Origin: Prosapia bicincta
Lineage: Eukaryota > Arthropoda > Insecta > Hemiptera > Cercopidae
DNA length: 64,000 nucleotides
Direction: 5' to 3'
Assembly (NCBI GenBank): GCA_036971475.1
Contig: JBAIZL010000003.1
Span: 48,501,342 to 48,565,341, forward strand
Below are positions 12,095 to 24,172 of the stretch, piece after piece (within the stretch, counting starts at the first letter, position 1; every line of letters starts with the position of its first letter). The notes under the pieces are model-generated. The model was not told the origin of the DNA. It saw nothing but the letters and a program-made list of their open reading frames with translations, and ran no database searches. Position numbers and translations under genes: made by a program.

Positions 12095-13000
12095 GAAAAT
12101 ATTCACAGACGATTTCAGTGAATTGAAAATGGCATTGACTGTAACATTCTCAGTGCCGTACATCATTGATCCTCTACTTGTATTACTTACTGGCAGCGCC
12201 CCACATTTTCCTCTCCAAATATTACAATTATATCCATAGGAGTCACTAACAATTCTCCCTCAAAATTGTAGAAGGGCCATGAAAATATATTTTATACATT
12301 TTAGTCAGCTTTAAAAACGTGCTATAGTGGAAAAAAAATTATTTAATTCATTACTTTCTTTAGAAATTAGGAAAGTTTAAAAACTAAGTGATAATGGGTA
12401 TAAATGGAAAAACTTGGAGTTCCTTTGTTATTGAATAAAGATATCACCTGAAGCGATGAGAAATAATACTCATTGGTGTCCAAAATGCCATCAGCTTTAG
12501 ATCTAAGCCGCCAACCATTCCTAATATAAGTTTACGGTATTAGACAAGCCTTACATAACTTTCTATGAAGTACGTAGGTATATTTATATTAGATAGTATA
12601 ATCCTTAAAGGCAAATCGCCCTCGTGCAAAATGTACAGCCCCCGTATAAACAATGCTTGGACGTAAAAATAACCTCGATGTTTTTACAATTAAACTACAA
12701 GGTGCGATGTATCACATGTCCGCAATATACCCGACTTTATAAATAACGATGGGAACTTACCCTTATCTTATTTTGTAACCATAAAGGCTTTGTTATTGTT
12801 GCAGAACCTATAAGTAGGAGACCAAGGCTAGTTGTCACACGGGTAAGTTGGCGAAGTGGCTTCTAGTTCTATGTTAATGAGTTCACAACACTGACCGTTC
12901 GGTGATGTATTTCCCCACGTAACACAACAGTGTGGACGTAATCTGAGACCTAGATTCTTAGATGTGTCGTGAGTGTTTGGAATTGTTTGTTTTACAAAAA
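12095..13000. repeat. Duplicated block (matches 48415-49300)
   Basis: Long collinear similarity with 48415-49300. Shared blocks include ttcacagacgatttcag, tccctca...ttgtagaagggccatgaaa, cctttgttattgaataaaga, gatctaagccgccaac and gacaa(g/a)ccttacataactt. The last is tattgttgcagaacctataa followed by a gggtaagttggcg motif. The proximal part also matches 380-600. Together with the blocks on either side this supports an old segmental duplication. Confidence 0.8.
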
Positions 13001-14029
13001 GTTAATTAATAATTTGTTGCATATTACCAAGTACCAAGTACCATATTATGTTATAACACCATTGCTCTAACCTCTATGTCTTTAAGCACAAACCACGTCA
13101 TTTGCCTTTTATCGTGCTACAAAACAAGCCGCCGTTTCATACTTTTACTTACTTTGGTATAGAGGGAGATTAGTTCCAACCTAAGATAGCGTGAGGAGGT
13201 AAGTTGGGGAAGCGGTCTGGCTGCATGTTGACACATACTTACCCCGTACCTTTCTTATTTCGTTACTAAAATGTAAATTACTATATCTTGTATCTTTTAT
13301 AACAGAGGAGGACAGCCAAGATGCCGGCTATTGCACAGATTCAGTGGCTTTCCCTGTAAAACAGCGGGAACCGGTTTGGCTTTGTATACTACAGAAGACG
13401 TTGGGCTATTTAAAACATTTCAACGAAAAATGAAGGAAAAAATATCGAATGAAAATACAGAGTTTCTTCTTTTGTTTGATATACATACCATCTTGTTGGG
13501 TAAATATGTGCAGTGATATGACTTTTTTAAGAATTCCTTTTATCATGGAATAAGGAAATGCAAAATCAGACGCTTTTAACCTATAAAATTTATTAACCGG
13601 CGCTGGAATTGATTTCTTTCTATAGGGACGTGTCACTACAGAAATGTTTCTAAGAATAATTAACACAACAAGATTATTCTTATACCATATGAGCCCCCGA
13701 AATAAATTAGTGGTGTAAGTCACTTTATTATAAACATGGTTATTGAGTGTTGAGAGAAAAAGATGAAAACTGTATGAGAGTTATACCATGTGAAGGAGAA
13801 AAGTCAAAGTGGTTTATGAGAAATTTGCTAAAAAACTATTAGTATTCGACTTCGTGCTGCATAAAGCCTTCTTGTTTGCAATAGTTCACCGTAAGGCCGC
13901 TGGTATGCAGCACCTAACGATATCTTTTAACAAGATTTATCACAACTGTTGACCGCCTCGAGAGACAAATTATGCGGACACTATTTAAGTAGAAATTCGA
14001 TGGCTTCAAGCGGAATTGGCGACCTTAAA
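13001..14029. other. Spacer, partly similar to 49310-49610
   Basis: Patches such as gaaggagaaaa, gtgctgcataa and cagcacctaacgata align in order with 49480-49600. No coding sequence is supported. Confidence 0.4.
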
Positions 14030-14268
14030 CACTTTCTTTCCAACACTCAACACACAAGTTGCCATACATGCAGATGACACCACGTCATAGGAACCACATC
14101 TAATACACTCAAATTTACAGGACCACCTTACAGTACTAGAATCATGGCTGAGCTACTAGATAGTTAGGGTGAATGTGGCCAAGTGGCAAGCTATGCATCT
14201 CACCAAACGTAAAACACACAAACTCAACACACCAATAAAATTATTATGCGAGGACTTTCATTGGGGGA
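14030..14268 (+). mobile_element. Jockey-type non-LTR fragment (RT)
   Basis: The sequence aligns with 51320-51560 of the larger jockey relic, including gcagatgacacc (the ADD catalytic box), tcataggaaccacatctaat and ggctgagctact. It is a small internal RT fragment with frameshifts. Its right end abuts the start of the duplicated block at 14270. Confidence 0.75.
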
Positions 14269-14962
14269 ACCAGTTCTATGCAGTAAAGCAGTTCTCTTTA
14301 GAGAATACTATTGTGCTATAAAAGTACTGTTGCTATAGTAGGGTGAGGAACCGCGCACAGCGTTAGTTCCATTATTCTTTATTGATTTGTCTTAAAGCTC
14401 ATACTTTACCCTCTTATTGTTCGTTTAGGAATTGTTACACACTTTTAAACTAACAAATGGTTTTGTACACACTAAACAACTATCAATTCTGCGAAGTCTC
14501 AAGGTCCGTGAAGTCGTCTCTTTAAATTGTGTTGCAGCCTCTAAGTGGGAACATTTTATTATCTCTGTTGCAAGTGAGGATAAGCTGAGATCTTCCACTT
14601 TGCACGAAGCAATATCGGCTCAACTCAACACTTCGCTTCAAGCAAGACAGAATACGATAGAAAGAAATGTTAGGCAAAAACTTCCTGAATTTTTAAATAA
14701 TTGCTTGAGTTTCTTCAATGCGTTACTCAGTTATTGATTACTTTTTGGCAAAACCAAGACCGCTGGCGATAAATTGTAAGAAAAAATACTTTTTATTAAG
14801 TGTGCTAAATTGTTTGAACAAGGAGCCATTGCGTTGTTAAAATTCAGGTTTTCTCGACAAAATACATCCCACAATGCGAAGTCTAACGCCAAAAGAACCT
14901 CTCGGAGTAAATATCAAGCTAGAAACGTTTACTTTATAGTATAATAAATTTACCTTTTCCAT

Positions 14963-15096
14963 TCACTTGAGTTCATCAAGTTCTTCTATTTTCCAAGTGT
15001 AAACGTCTAAAGGCGCTCCGTCATTTTCCTTTCCAGAGTAAAACTTTAGATCCAGCTTGCGGCACGTGTAAACCTCTATTAGTTCATGCGTGAATC
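14963..15096 (-). CDS. Candidate terminal coding exon, unknown protein (copy A)
   Basis: Minus strand, following a pyrimidine-containing tract and an AG (gataag, exon start 15096). A 43-codon frame runs THELIEVYTCRKLDLKFYSG... to YTWKIEELDELK and a TGA at 14963. The duplicate at 61324-61454 keeps this frame: it has conservative replacements (D to G, L to V) and an exactly 3-base deletion (DE to G) just before the stop. Frame-preserving change over such a length favours past coding function. The splice acceptor is not strong and no homologue is recognised. Confidence 0.35.
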
Positions 15097-15630
15097 CTTA
15101 TCTAAAACAAATAATTTCATTTAGGAAACAACGGCTTTCCTCTGAATTTAGAGGTTATGTTTACATAGTTTCCAATGTAAATTCCTATAAATATAGAAAT
15201 TGACTATATGCTATATGCATATATTTAATACCTATGCACAGTTAGGGACTATGTGGTAAAATTTAAATATAAACTACAAACAATAATAAATATAATAAAA
15301 TCTAATAATTTTTTACAATCTTAATTCTTTAACTGGACTAAAATCGGAACTTACTGATTTTTCTCAGCAAATTATAATTTATTGTCCGGTTATAAGGAAA
15401 TATTGCACTCTATTTTGTGTTTTAATGTATTTCCTTAAGGGAATTAGAATGTGTACAATAAACTATAAGCCTGATACTATTGAATATTGATATTTTTATA
15501 ATAAATTTTGTAAGTTATTATGTTGAAAGAGGAGATTTGTCAGAATCAACGTATGCAACTGAGAGTTATTTGTAAAAAACCTGAAAGTATATATATATAT
15601 ATACAAGTATTTCTGAAAGTAGACTAACAC

Positions 15631-15635
<5 letters not shown>

Positions 15636-15661
<26 letters not shown>

Positions 15662-15692
15662 TTATCTCTCTCTCTCGCTCTCTTTCTCTCTC

Positions 15693-15763
<71 letters not shown>

Positions 15764-15772
15764 CACACACAC
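15636..15772. repeat. (TC)n-(AC)n compound microsatellite
   Basis: TC runs with short interruptions pass into an AC run. The duplicate at 61995-62046 has a shorter version at the corresponding place. Confidence 0.95.
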
Positions 15773-15774
15773 AC

Positions 15775-16680
15775 TGTTGAACTTCCTCGTCTGGAACCAC
15801 ACTAGAAATAAGGTTGTTGTTCCTAGGTACCAGACAAGTCGTCGGTAGACCATCTTCTCCAGTAGTTTGCATAAGCAGCTGGACAGAGAGAGATGGGTTT
15901 GTAACTACTGGGATTAGTATTGTCCTCTCCTTGTTTTAAATGTGGAATTATTGTCGCTTCTAACCGTGCATCGGGAAAATCGCGCTCCTCGAATATGCGG
16001 TTGTATATTCAAAGGAGAACTAGTTTTGCCGACGGAAGAAGATGATTAAACTTGGAGTGTACAGTAAATCCAGACCTGGAGCTGAATCCTTCCTTGACGA
16101 GAGAGCTGAATCTAGTTCGACAAGAGAGGAATGGATATTCAAACAAGAACCTCCAGACAATCCAACAGTGAAAGGTAAGGTTTCCTGTTTACGCTTGTAC
16201 ACCTGGAAAGCGCCCTTGTATGCAGAAGATGAAGAATATTTTAAGAACGATAAATTTCACATTGGCAATTTCCACAGTTCGTGGTCAAAACTCCATCCGT
16301 ATACCTTAATGAAATAATTGCATTGGAATGGAAGTGCCACAGACGTACGGTAATTTCTTCCATGTAGATGGAGCCAACGTACTGCGCCAACGTACTGTAA
16401 CCATTATTCTCGATTACACTGCCTGAATAATCTCCGTGTTTTCGCACGGAAGATTTTATATTTTACCAGGTTTTTACTCGTTGGATGTCTTTTGCACTTG
16501 TTCAAAACTTTTCTTCGACACGAAGGATTCATAGGACACCAGGGAACAGATGGGCGTCGTGGTTTGGATGAGGTTTTCGACAGCAATCAAAACAGTTTTT
16601 GTAAATGAATTGATAATGTCATCAATGGGAGCCAGGTCATCCACGTCCAGTGGTTCTACATCTTGTGAAAATTGTACAAA
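15775..16680 (-). pseudogene. Decayed non-LTR reverse transcriptase (I/jockey-like), copy A
   Basis: Successive frames on the minus strand recover the region before and at the start of an RT. In order they are DVEPLDVDDLAPIDDII (about 16660-16610), PRRPSVPW (the conserved VPWW block, about 16565), the YKIFRAKTRR linker (about 16475), LDSALSSRKDSAPGLD (about 16120-16075), then DARLEATIIPHLKQGEDNTN and YKPISL, followed after a frameshift by CLCKLLEKMVYRRL (about 15870). This matches the APE-RT linker and RT motifs 0-2 of non-LTR elements. Motif A and the catalytic box are absent where the microsatellite begins. Plus-strand open frames here are shadows. Confidence 0.7.
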
Positions 16681-17813
16681 AAAAAAATTTTAAAACTCTT
16701 TAGTAATTTTATAAATTTAATTTATCTCTCTTTTCTACAAAACAACAAATTTCAATGAAATTATTATGTTTTAATGAGGCTTTTATCTAATTTATCGTAG
16801 TTAATTTGTAGTAGTACATTCATAATTCGATAAAAATAATAACTGGAAAACACACAATTTTACCCAGAAAACCAAACATAACCTAATTTCGATTAAAAAT
16901 CGAAATTTTATTAGAGAATCACACATATTTAATATATCAAGATTAACTCACAAAATCACAAGTATTTAAATATCATATTTATATCAGAAATGTTCACTTT
17001 TGTAATCAAAATCCTAACCTGGAAATCTTCTTATTCTTTCTTTGTATGTTGCCAAAACCACTTATTTCTCTGACTTTCTCTGAATTTTATACCAAAATTC
17101 AATTTCGTTTGCTATGGTTATTACTTTAAGTATGATTAACCCTATTTCCTATCTAATTATAAACCCTTAATGATATTTCCTTCTAAAAAAATATTTATGA
17201 ACCCTTGATACTAAACAAAAGGTTCAGACAAAATTATTTTTTAATCTTAACAGTGAATTTATTTTTCAAAACAGATTAAGTTAAGCATGAATATTATTCA
17301 TTTCAAATCCTTATTTAAAGTACATAAAAATTATTTCAAACATTCCATTTATGTTGCCTGACATTTCTGTGTGACCCTAAATTTTGTTTATTTCTAACTG
17401 GCTTTGTAAATATTGGATTTACAACCGATTTAACAACTGCCCTAATTCCTATCAAACACCTAACCATTTCATTTTTAAATTACAAGAACATAATTAGATA
17501 CACATTTTCTATAACCACATTTATTTCTAAATCAAAAACCCTCTAGACATAATATATATTTTATATAAACAAATTTCCATCAGTTTAGTTCTCTAGAAGT
17601 AGCACAATTATATATGTTAAGATTCCTCTTGTATTCCTGACATTTTTGTAAAACCCCCTTTGTTTATTTACTTCTTAATTTGCAACATTTTACAAACATT
17701 ATTACTTGTTTTAATTTGTGTACTCATTTAAAATTCCCTTTATTTAAGGTTAAAGTGATTATTTCAAATTTTGACTGTTTCTAAACGTTTCTTTACATCT
17801 GACTAGGTTAATA

Positions 17814-17852
17814 CCGCCATCTTGGTTTTATGACGTAATCCAGTATGGCGTC
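17814..17852. promoter_or_regulatory. Possible promoter: YY1-like and CRE-like sites
   Basis: The stretch contains ccgccatcttgg (YY1-type AAGATGGCGG on the minus strand), ttatgacgtaat (CRE/ATF-like) and cagtatggcgtcg within about 40 bases, in an otherwise AT-rich setting. This pairing is typical of animal housekeeping promoters. No adjacent first exon is identified. Confidence 0.3.
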
Positions 17853-17859
17853 GCATTTA

Positions 17860-19801
17860 TCTCAGGGTTTATTCGTTCTAACAAGATAAATCCACTATAC
17901 TCAAAAACTAACACATTTTCATGAAAATTGACTTCAAAAGAAATTTGTTTATTTTCCATTTTAATCTTAATAATTTAAGTTTATACTTATTGGAAAGAAA
18001 TAAGAGAGCAGGTTCCAGCGTAATCAGCTAAAAGGGTTGGGAAACTCACATATTAGGCTACCAGGCTACCACTACAAACGGACTCAGACCTAATGATCCT
18101 TCTATACTTTAACTTAAAAAGCGGAGTTCGAAACGACTGTCCGGGTTAACTACTCATACCACCCTAAAACAGCCTTCTTTGTCTTCGGCTTCCGTCTCTG
18201 GTTACCCTTCCTCTGGTGCTGAGCCTTCCTCCAATCACAACATTTTCAAGATATGGGGTTACCTATCATACGATATATTCTTGCTGGTATTTTCTAATGC
18301 CAATGGTCTTCCTAGCTGCATTTTCACTTCCTTTCACTGTTTGTATTCTACTTCTTTTCCAAATGAACAAAATTGTCTCTTCTTTAGAATGTTTTTTCTT
18401 TACACATTCTAGTTATTAGGTATTTGGATAGGGCATGATATCTGTAGTTAAATCCTGTTTTTTAAAAGTTAAACATTTTATTTTTAACTTAAATATATGT
18501 ATATATACTTAGAATAATGTATTAGATAAAAAAAAAGTCAACACAGCAATAATACAAAATGACAAAGTTATATTTCGTGATACAAAAACTTCGACGTGTT
18601 CTATTGGCGATTCTATTCGCATTTTAAGGCTCTGCTTCATTTACTTTGATTGAAATATTTGCTGTAACCTTTAAGTTATGGTTTGATGTTTTACTGGATT
18701 TGTCTGCCTGGCCGGCCCTTTTTTACTGGTCGGCTCTACTTTTATTCACTAAAATTTTGTTTCACTGTTTCTTCGTCCGTCTTCTTCCGCACATCCAGGG
18801 AGGAAATTTTTCTGTCAATGTTTTATATCACGTAAGAATTTATAAAAGTTTAGTCTTTGAATTCTGTTAAACCTAAGTAACGTCAGTTCTGTTGTACTTA
18901 AGTTTGTTAAATTCTTCCATTATTGTTTGCTACAAACCCATTTTGCAAACGGCGTAGTTCCGTTCCCCGGGATGTACGTGTGCGGTGCACGGACGCGGGT
19001 TGGTTACATCCCATAAATTTTGATGATAAGGCCAAAAAGGGTGCCGATCCTAGGCCGGCGTCAAAGCAAGAAGAATTTCGATGACTCTGGTGGCAGCTAA
19101 ATCAGAATAAACAAATTTATTGTAACTTCGTGTCGTTTAATTTATCTAAATTATTTATTCGTTTTATTTAATCTAAATTGTATGGAATTAAAATGCATCA
19201 CACTTGATAGCCTATTACATTAAAACAGATTTTTCAAAAGGTTTCACCATATGACCGAGGTGTAAGCTAAGTTATTATTAGAGATAATCACTAAGGCATA
19301 CATAGCTAAAAAGAATCGACAATCAACCTAAGAGTGTAGAATCGAATGAAAAATTTTAGAATCGAAAATGGTAACGGAATCGAAATGTTTAGGAACCTTT
19401 CCATCCCTACTATATTATAATTGGTTCTTTTCTCCTAAAAAGTAAAGCAATATAATGTTCCATGTAGTTTTTACTGCAAAATGAAAAACGCAAAACTAAA
19501 AACTAGTCTAGAGGTCACGATACTGACGTTTCAGGGCTGGGGGAGTGGTGTGGAAATTATATGACATACGCCCCAGTTCTGACATAGTTTGAGAATCCCT
19601 CAAATGCTTTATATGTATTATTAGTACATCATATCCGGATTGTTCTACTTTGAAATAGCTATGAAACTTTCTTTTTTTACTACGCCAATGAAGTAGGAAA
19701 CCCTATAGCGGCTTCAACAATGTACGAAACGGCACTAGAAAAATCCCAGTCCGCAAGTATAATTACGTCTGAGGAAAGTTCTGCACTATTTACCTCTAAA
19801 G
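17860..19801. other. AT-rich spacer
   Basis: No gene supported. A short imperfect palindrome flanks 18970-19014 (gggatgta ... tacatccc). Small open frames lack recognisable motifs. Confidence 0.35.
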
Positions 19802-20300
19802 CAGTGGTTCCGAACTCTAGAGGTCCGCGAGCAATGTCTTAGGGGTTCGAAAGATGTCACTGAAATTGAGATGTATTTTTATATAACACGATCGCGAGAC
19901 AGTATCCGTAACAACAGGCTTCATGAAAAATAAATATAGGAACCGGCTTGATATGCAGTATGACGTCAGAGTAAAAGTGACAAGTACGGAGCCTAACATT
20001 TCTCCAAAATCATGAACCCAAAGGACAGATTCAACTCATCTCACTACAATTGTTGTTAAGTTGTGAGAATATGTAATTGCATTTTATAACAATTTTGAAT
20101 AATTAATATTATAATTATACTTATTATATTTTTTCTCTGTTTATCGCGAAAAAAATAAACTTGTGTTACTTTTTTTATTTCATTAACTCCTTGTTCTAAA
20201 CAAATAATAATATAATGAGGATTAAAAAAATTCCGCCTGGATCTACGAATTGTAACACGTGATAGTTTTATAGTTATAATAATGTATATTGATTTAGAAA
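19802..20300 (+). mobile_element. hAT-family relic (ZBED5-like), internally deleted
   Basis: It begins with cagtggttccgaac, matching the hAT-type terminus seen at 29870, then gtccgcg...caatgtcttaggggt as at 29910. After a deletion it resumes with cttcatgaaaaataaatata and a frame equivalent to the transposase C-terminus at 30600-30740. The 3' terminus ending in accactg is not found, so the copy is truncated. Confidence 0.7.
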
Positions 20301-20394
20301 TCAAAACAAAAAGTATTTTTTTAAATGACCGACATACAATTTAATGTATCACTTTAATGTTTCATTTCATTAAATAATTTTGTACTTTGCTCAC

Positions 20395-20507
20395 CTGAAA
20401 TGACCCTGTTCTTCAAGAGATTTAGAAAAGGTTGTGTCGAAAGGGATAATTTCGAAGATTGGGCTAGACAAAGAACATGTAAGTGGGTAGACATTCATTT
20501 CAGCATT
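20395..20507 (-). CDS. Candidate internal coding exon, unknown protein
   Basis: Minus strand: acceptor tctattcacag (exon start 20507) and donor TTTCAG|GTGAGC (exon end 20395) bracket 113 bases. Only one frame is open, beginning at phase 0: NAEMNVYPLTCSLSSPIFEI through SLEEQGHF, leaving two bases. The peptide looks like ordinary protein and not repeat. I do not recognise it. It does not join in phase with the exon-like segment at 21744-21787, so another exon may lie between or one of the two is false. Confidence 0.4.
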
Positions 20508-20671
20508 CTGTGAATAGAAAATAAGTATTAAAAATAAATTTAAATGCGGATCAACAGATTTTTAATGCTTATCTATGTAACTGTTTTAAATGCTATAGAA
20601 GTATATTTTTTGCAAAAAGCTAAGACTTTTTTAGTAGTCATTGTGAATAAGCTGCAACAAGTAATTGTCAT

Positions 20672-20922
20672 CAGTAGCGTAACCAGGGGAGCAAGTGCCC
20701 AATACACCTAATAATATTAGCAAACAGCATTAACCTATAAAACAGCACAAGTTTTTAGCTAAACAGCTCTCGATGACTCAACAATTCTGTAACTTTAGGT
20801 GCCAAAATATCACTATATTTAATTTCTAGATATAAAGATATTCAAAATTTCTTCAGCGGAGTTCCGCCACCTGACCCTTCGGGTGTGTCTCCCTCCAAAA
20901 CAACGCCCTGGCTACGCTCCTG
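20672..20922. mobile_element. hAT-type MITE with 8-bp target duplication
   Basis: A 251-bp element has terminal inverted repeats cagtagcgtaaccaggg and, reversed, caggagcgtagccaggg (2 mismatches in 17). It is flanked on both sides by the direct repeat attgtcat (20664-20671 and 20923-20930). An 8-bp duplication and CAG-starting ends fit hAT non-autonomous elements. There is no coding capacity. Confidence 0.85.
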
Positions 20923-20930
20923 ATTGTCAT

Positions 20931-21743
20931 CCTAAAATGGTCCAAGAAACAGAATCTTCACTCCGTTACACTTTACAACACTCTTCTCGCGTACAATATA
21001 AAATATAACGCTATCATCACATGTTCATGTTAATGCCAAACGCCACTCAAGTTCTTACACTGGTGGCAAATTGTCTCGCGCTGTAAAAGTACGCTGAGCT
21101 CTGATAAGCTGTTGCCATCATTGCGTAGCGCTACAGGGAGACTACGTAATAACGAAATACAATAAAACTCCCGCTTATCCGACATAATGAGGGTGGAACC
21201 ATGCTAAATATCTTAAAGTATATTACTTCAAGTAAAATCACATAAAACCTGTTCTACTGTAAATATCTCAGTAGTTGTATTTTCTAACAAAACCTCCCGC
21301 TTCTCCCCCCACCCACGTGTACCGTGTTGGCGTAAAAATCACGGAACAGCTCTATTTGGCCTATTTAACCCGGGTTTCGGTTAAGGGAAGTTCGGATAAG
21401 ACAATCCTGTACTAACGAACACCAACACACAGTCAATAGTTAATTATTCAGTGAGTTAAGAATGCAAAGGTATCGTCAATGATTATAGCTAATATAACAT
21501 GTAAACTTCAATAATACGGTTAAAATTATAACAATTTACTAACACTATATTTACACCAGTGCAGACAGATTAGTTATAGCTTAGACTCAATAAGACTCAA
21601 GGTTAGTCTATAAACGAATAAGGCAAGATATAGAGTCTCCGGCTTGGTGTGCTCCCATACAAGCTGAGGGAGCTTGCTGAGTTCCTAAACTTATTTAGTT
21701 TAAAACTTAAATATATAGCAGTAGTAGTAAAATGATTGCTCAC
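20931..21743. other. Spacer
   Basis: No supported gene; a small palindrome caagctgagggagcttg lies at about 21660. Confidence 0.3.
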
Positions 21744-21787
21744 CTCCACCAAATGTCATTCCAAACCATGAAGCCGAAATGTCGCTT
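21744..21787 (-). CDS. Candidate short internal exon
   Basis: Minus strand: a textbook acceptor (ttgtattttttcag, exon start 21787) and donor (GGAG|GTGAGC, exon end 21744) enclose 44 bases. One frame reads SDISASWFGMTFGG, another KRHFGFMVWNDIWW; the third has a stop. Strong splice signals are the main support. Phase does not match the flanking candidates directly. Confidence 0.3.
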
Positions 21788-22367
21788 CTGAAAAAATACA
21801 ATATAATTTGTAAACATTTAGCGTAGTGAAAATGATAAGATTAGATAGATATTCAGAAACATAGATGGTAATGAAATAGATAAATGGATATTTAGGTCTG
21901 TAAATAAAAATAAAATCATTTACATTAACTTTTCCTATGCAATGTCTATTGGAAGTTGTATAGAAAAGCTTACATGAGTAATGAAGTTTACTTAGGATGT
22001 AGGCTACTACTGGATATTTGAATCTAAGGGAATCTAATTTATACATAGCTATTTTTTGTGTTATTTTTTTTGTTAGTTGGACTTGCTTTTTATGCATTTG
22101 TAGAGAGTTTTCTCCATAAATCGCAGGGTCTCTCGATGCCGAACGTAACTCCCCTCTCCAGTGATAGAGTGCACTTTCCTTACTATGTAGTATTTCGAAG
22201 CATATTATTATTTATGGTATACCAGGTGCGCGCAGTAAACCTTTTTTGCCGAGGGTTCTTCAACTGACTGCCCTTTGATAGACAGCGACAGTTTGCTACA
22301 ATCTCTCACAGTTCAAATATTTTACAAACATTTTTCTTAATGTAAGGAACAAATAAAAGTAACTTAC

Positions 22368-22574
22368 AAAACGACTGAGTCCTGTAGAACGCAGGGACTT
22401 CAATCTTTAGCGGAAATAGTGCGGAATCACTTGTAGAAATTATTGCAGCATGTTTATAAACTATTTCCGCTTTCTCTTCTTCATCATCCTCAGGAATCTC
22501 ATCGAGAATAGGAACGAACTTTATTCTCGGGTATGCGCTTGACAAATAGCTGAGCATGTCTTCATCAAAAACTG
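22368..22574 (-). CDS. Candidate internal coding exon, acidic segment, unknown protein
   Basis: Minus strand: acceptor tttctatctttacag (exon start 22574) and donor GTTTT|GTAAGTTAC (exon end 22368) enclose 207 bases with a single open frame of 68 codons. It begins VFDEDMLSYLSSAYPRIKF, continues PILDEIPEDDEEEKAEI and ends near VPAFYRTQSF. Codon composition and the balanced amino-acid content look like genuine protein. Of the isolated exon candidates this is the best. I do not recognise the family. Confidence 0.45.
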
Positions 22575-22904
22575 CTGTAAAGATAGAAATTTGAATATAT
22601 CTTGTCAAATAATACGATATTTATAAACAATATAAATACGATAATAAACTGTCAGGTAAAATTAAAGCCTGCAGACATGCATTTTGTGATGTATATATAA
22701 TTATTAGCTCCTATGTTGATGAATTAAAAAAAATTATTTTATTCTACATCATAGCTAATGTTTCTATTTTTCATAGTTTCTTAAAGTAATGTTCGTAGAA
22801 CGTAGAATTATATACAGACAAACATACAGGTCGATTAAAATTGAAATTTGTAGTCTATTACGTTTGGTGAATCTTATTAATCACTTAAACAATAGTTTAT
22901 GACT

Positions 22905-23000
22905 ATCCGGACTACCCGAACAGACACACAAAAACACAAAGTACAAACATATTAAACGAACAAACACAATAAAAATCACACACACTCTTTGATACTATCG
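22905..23000 (+). mobile_element. 3' end of a Penelope-like element
   Basis: A plus-strand frame reads ILNEQTQ, a stop, then KSHTLFDTIENL. The DNA closely matches 2775-2840 of the other PLE copy (gacaaacccaatac...cactctttgatac). It is a 5'-truncated fragment. Sequence to about 23110 may be its 3' tail, but I cannot confirm that. Confidence 0.6.
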
Positions 23001-23759
23001 AAAACCTACCTTTGAAACCGCCACCGCTTGACCCGACATCTCCAAGCAGAAGACACGGACGAAGATCGGCACATAGCGATCGAAAACGTTCTGTCTCGGT
23101 AAGATTTAACACATTTACTAAATTTAAAGTTCGGATGGTTATAAACTGTTGTTTAAGTGATTAATAAAATTAAAATTATTTAAGGTACATGAGTGTGCTA
23201 ATGGTTTAAATCTCATATTTTAATTAACATATTATTTATACAGTAACTTTAATACTTTGTCTATAGTTTCATTAAACTTCATGTATTTTCTCCTAGAAAT
23301 ATAATACGGTAGTAGTAGAATTAAAGGCGGCGACTTAGAAGTACTACAAATTATAAATTTATAAAATTATAAATCTGGCAGCCGTAATATGATGCTATAA
23401 TATTTGAATATATTCAAAAGATCACACATGGGTTGAGGATCCCAATATTTAGCTTTAACCCAGCAAATATTGGAAACTGAACATATATATGAGTTTGGAA
23501 CAGGACATAAAACTATTTAATTAAATTAGTGGATTTTAATAAAACTACTAAATTACTTTATCTCTAGGTAAAGATGAAACAACCTAATAATAATTACCTC
23601 CCCTTTCCTTCCTCTTCTTTGTACCAAAGCAGCACGTGACTGGAACAAGATAAGAAATTCTTTTATTAAAGCTAGAAGTTTTACTAGTTATACAATATCA
23701 GTTGTGCCATTCTAAACACTCACATAGACACAAATTATAATTTTTTAACTAGGCATTAC
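23001..23759. other. AT-rich spacer
   Basis: Nothing supportable. Confidence 0.3.
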
Positions 23760-24059
23760 GAAGTATCAAGATATCAAACGAAATTATATTGAAATATACT
23801 GTAAAAATTAAATATAATTGATATGAAGTAATTTTAAAAGAATTACTCCTATCATACAGAAGATCCATTTTAAATATTCCGAATTTCTGACAGCTTTTAA
23901 ATCCAACAGTATAGTGTTTGTATATAAGACATAAAGCAATGGAGGAACCATATAATGAGGGGCAGAGTACTATCTCTGAAATTATGTATTTTAGAACTAA
24001 AAAATATTAACAATTAATAACAATTCTTTCTCCAACATTCACCAGTTTTAAACTAGCCT

Positions 24060-24172
24060 TATATAGAGAATAACCAACCTATTTAAGCATTTATTGAATT
24101 TGGGGGGTCCTTGTCAATGTAGTCACCGATGCCCCCAGTGGGTCCTTGAAAACAATTTGTTGGTAACCACTG
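24060..24172 (+). mobile_element. hAT relic, 3' end only
   Basis: The stretch ggggggtccttgtcaatgta ... ttgttggtaaccactg matches the right ends at 31071-31140 and 39081-39139. Confidence 0.65.

Larger units (their letters stand above)
14270..17740. repeat. Large segmental duplication, copy A (matches 60632-64000)
   Basis: From gcagttctc...agagaatacta at about 14288 onward, this region aligns continuously with 60650 to the end of the window. It shares single-copy-looking sequence, a TC/AC microsatellite, a decayed minus-strand RT and AT-rich tails up to ttgttttaatttg...tactcatttaaaat at about 17711-17735. Differences are scattered substitutions and small indels. The left edge is near 14270. 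The right edge cannot be seen because the partner is cut by the window end. Confidence 0.9.

Noticed and set aside
14432..14737. 101-codon plus-strand open frame in duplication copy A
   Set aside because: The duplicate at about 60795-61100 has a stop and frame-disrupting changes, so there is no sign of coding constraint.
15624..15872. Open frames of alternating C/V and R/E residues
   Set aside because: They are translations of AC and TC microsatellites. The same applies to 24538-24791 and 5858-5978.
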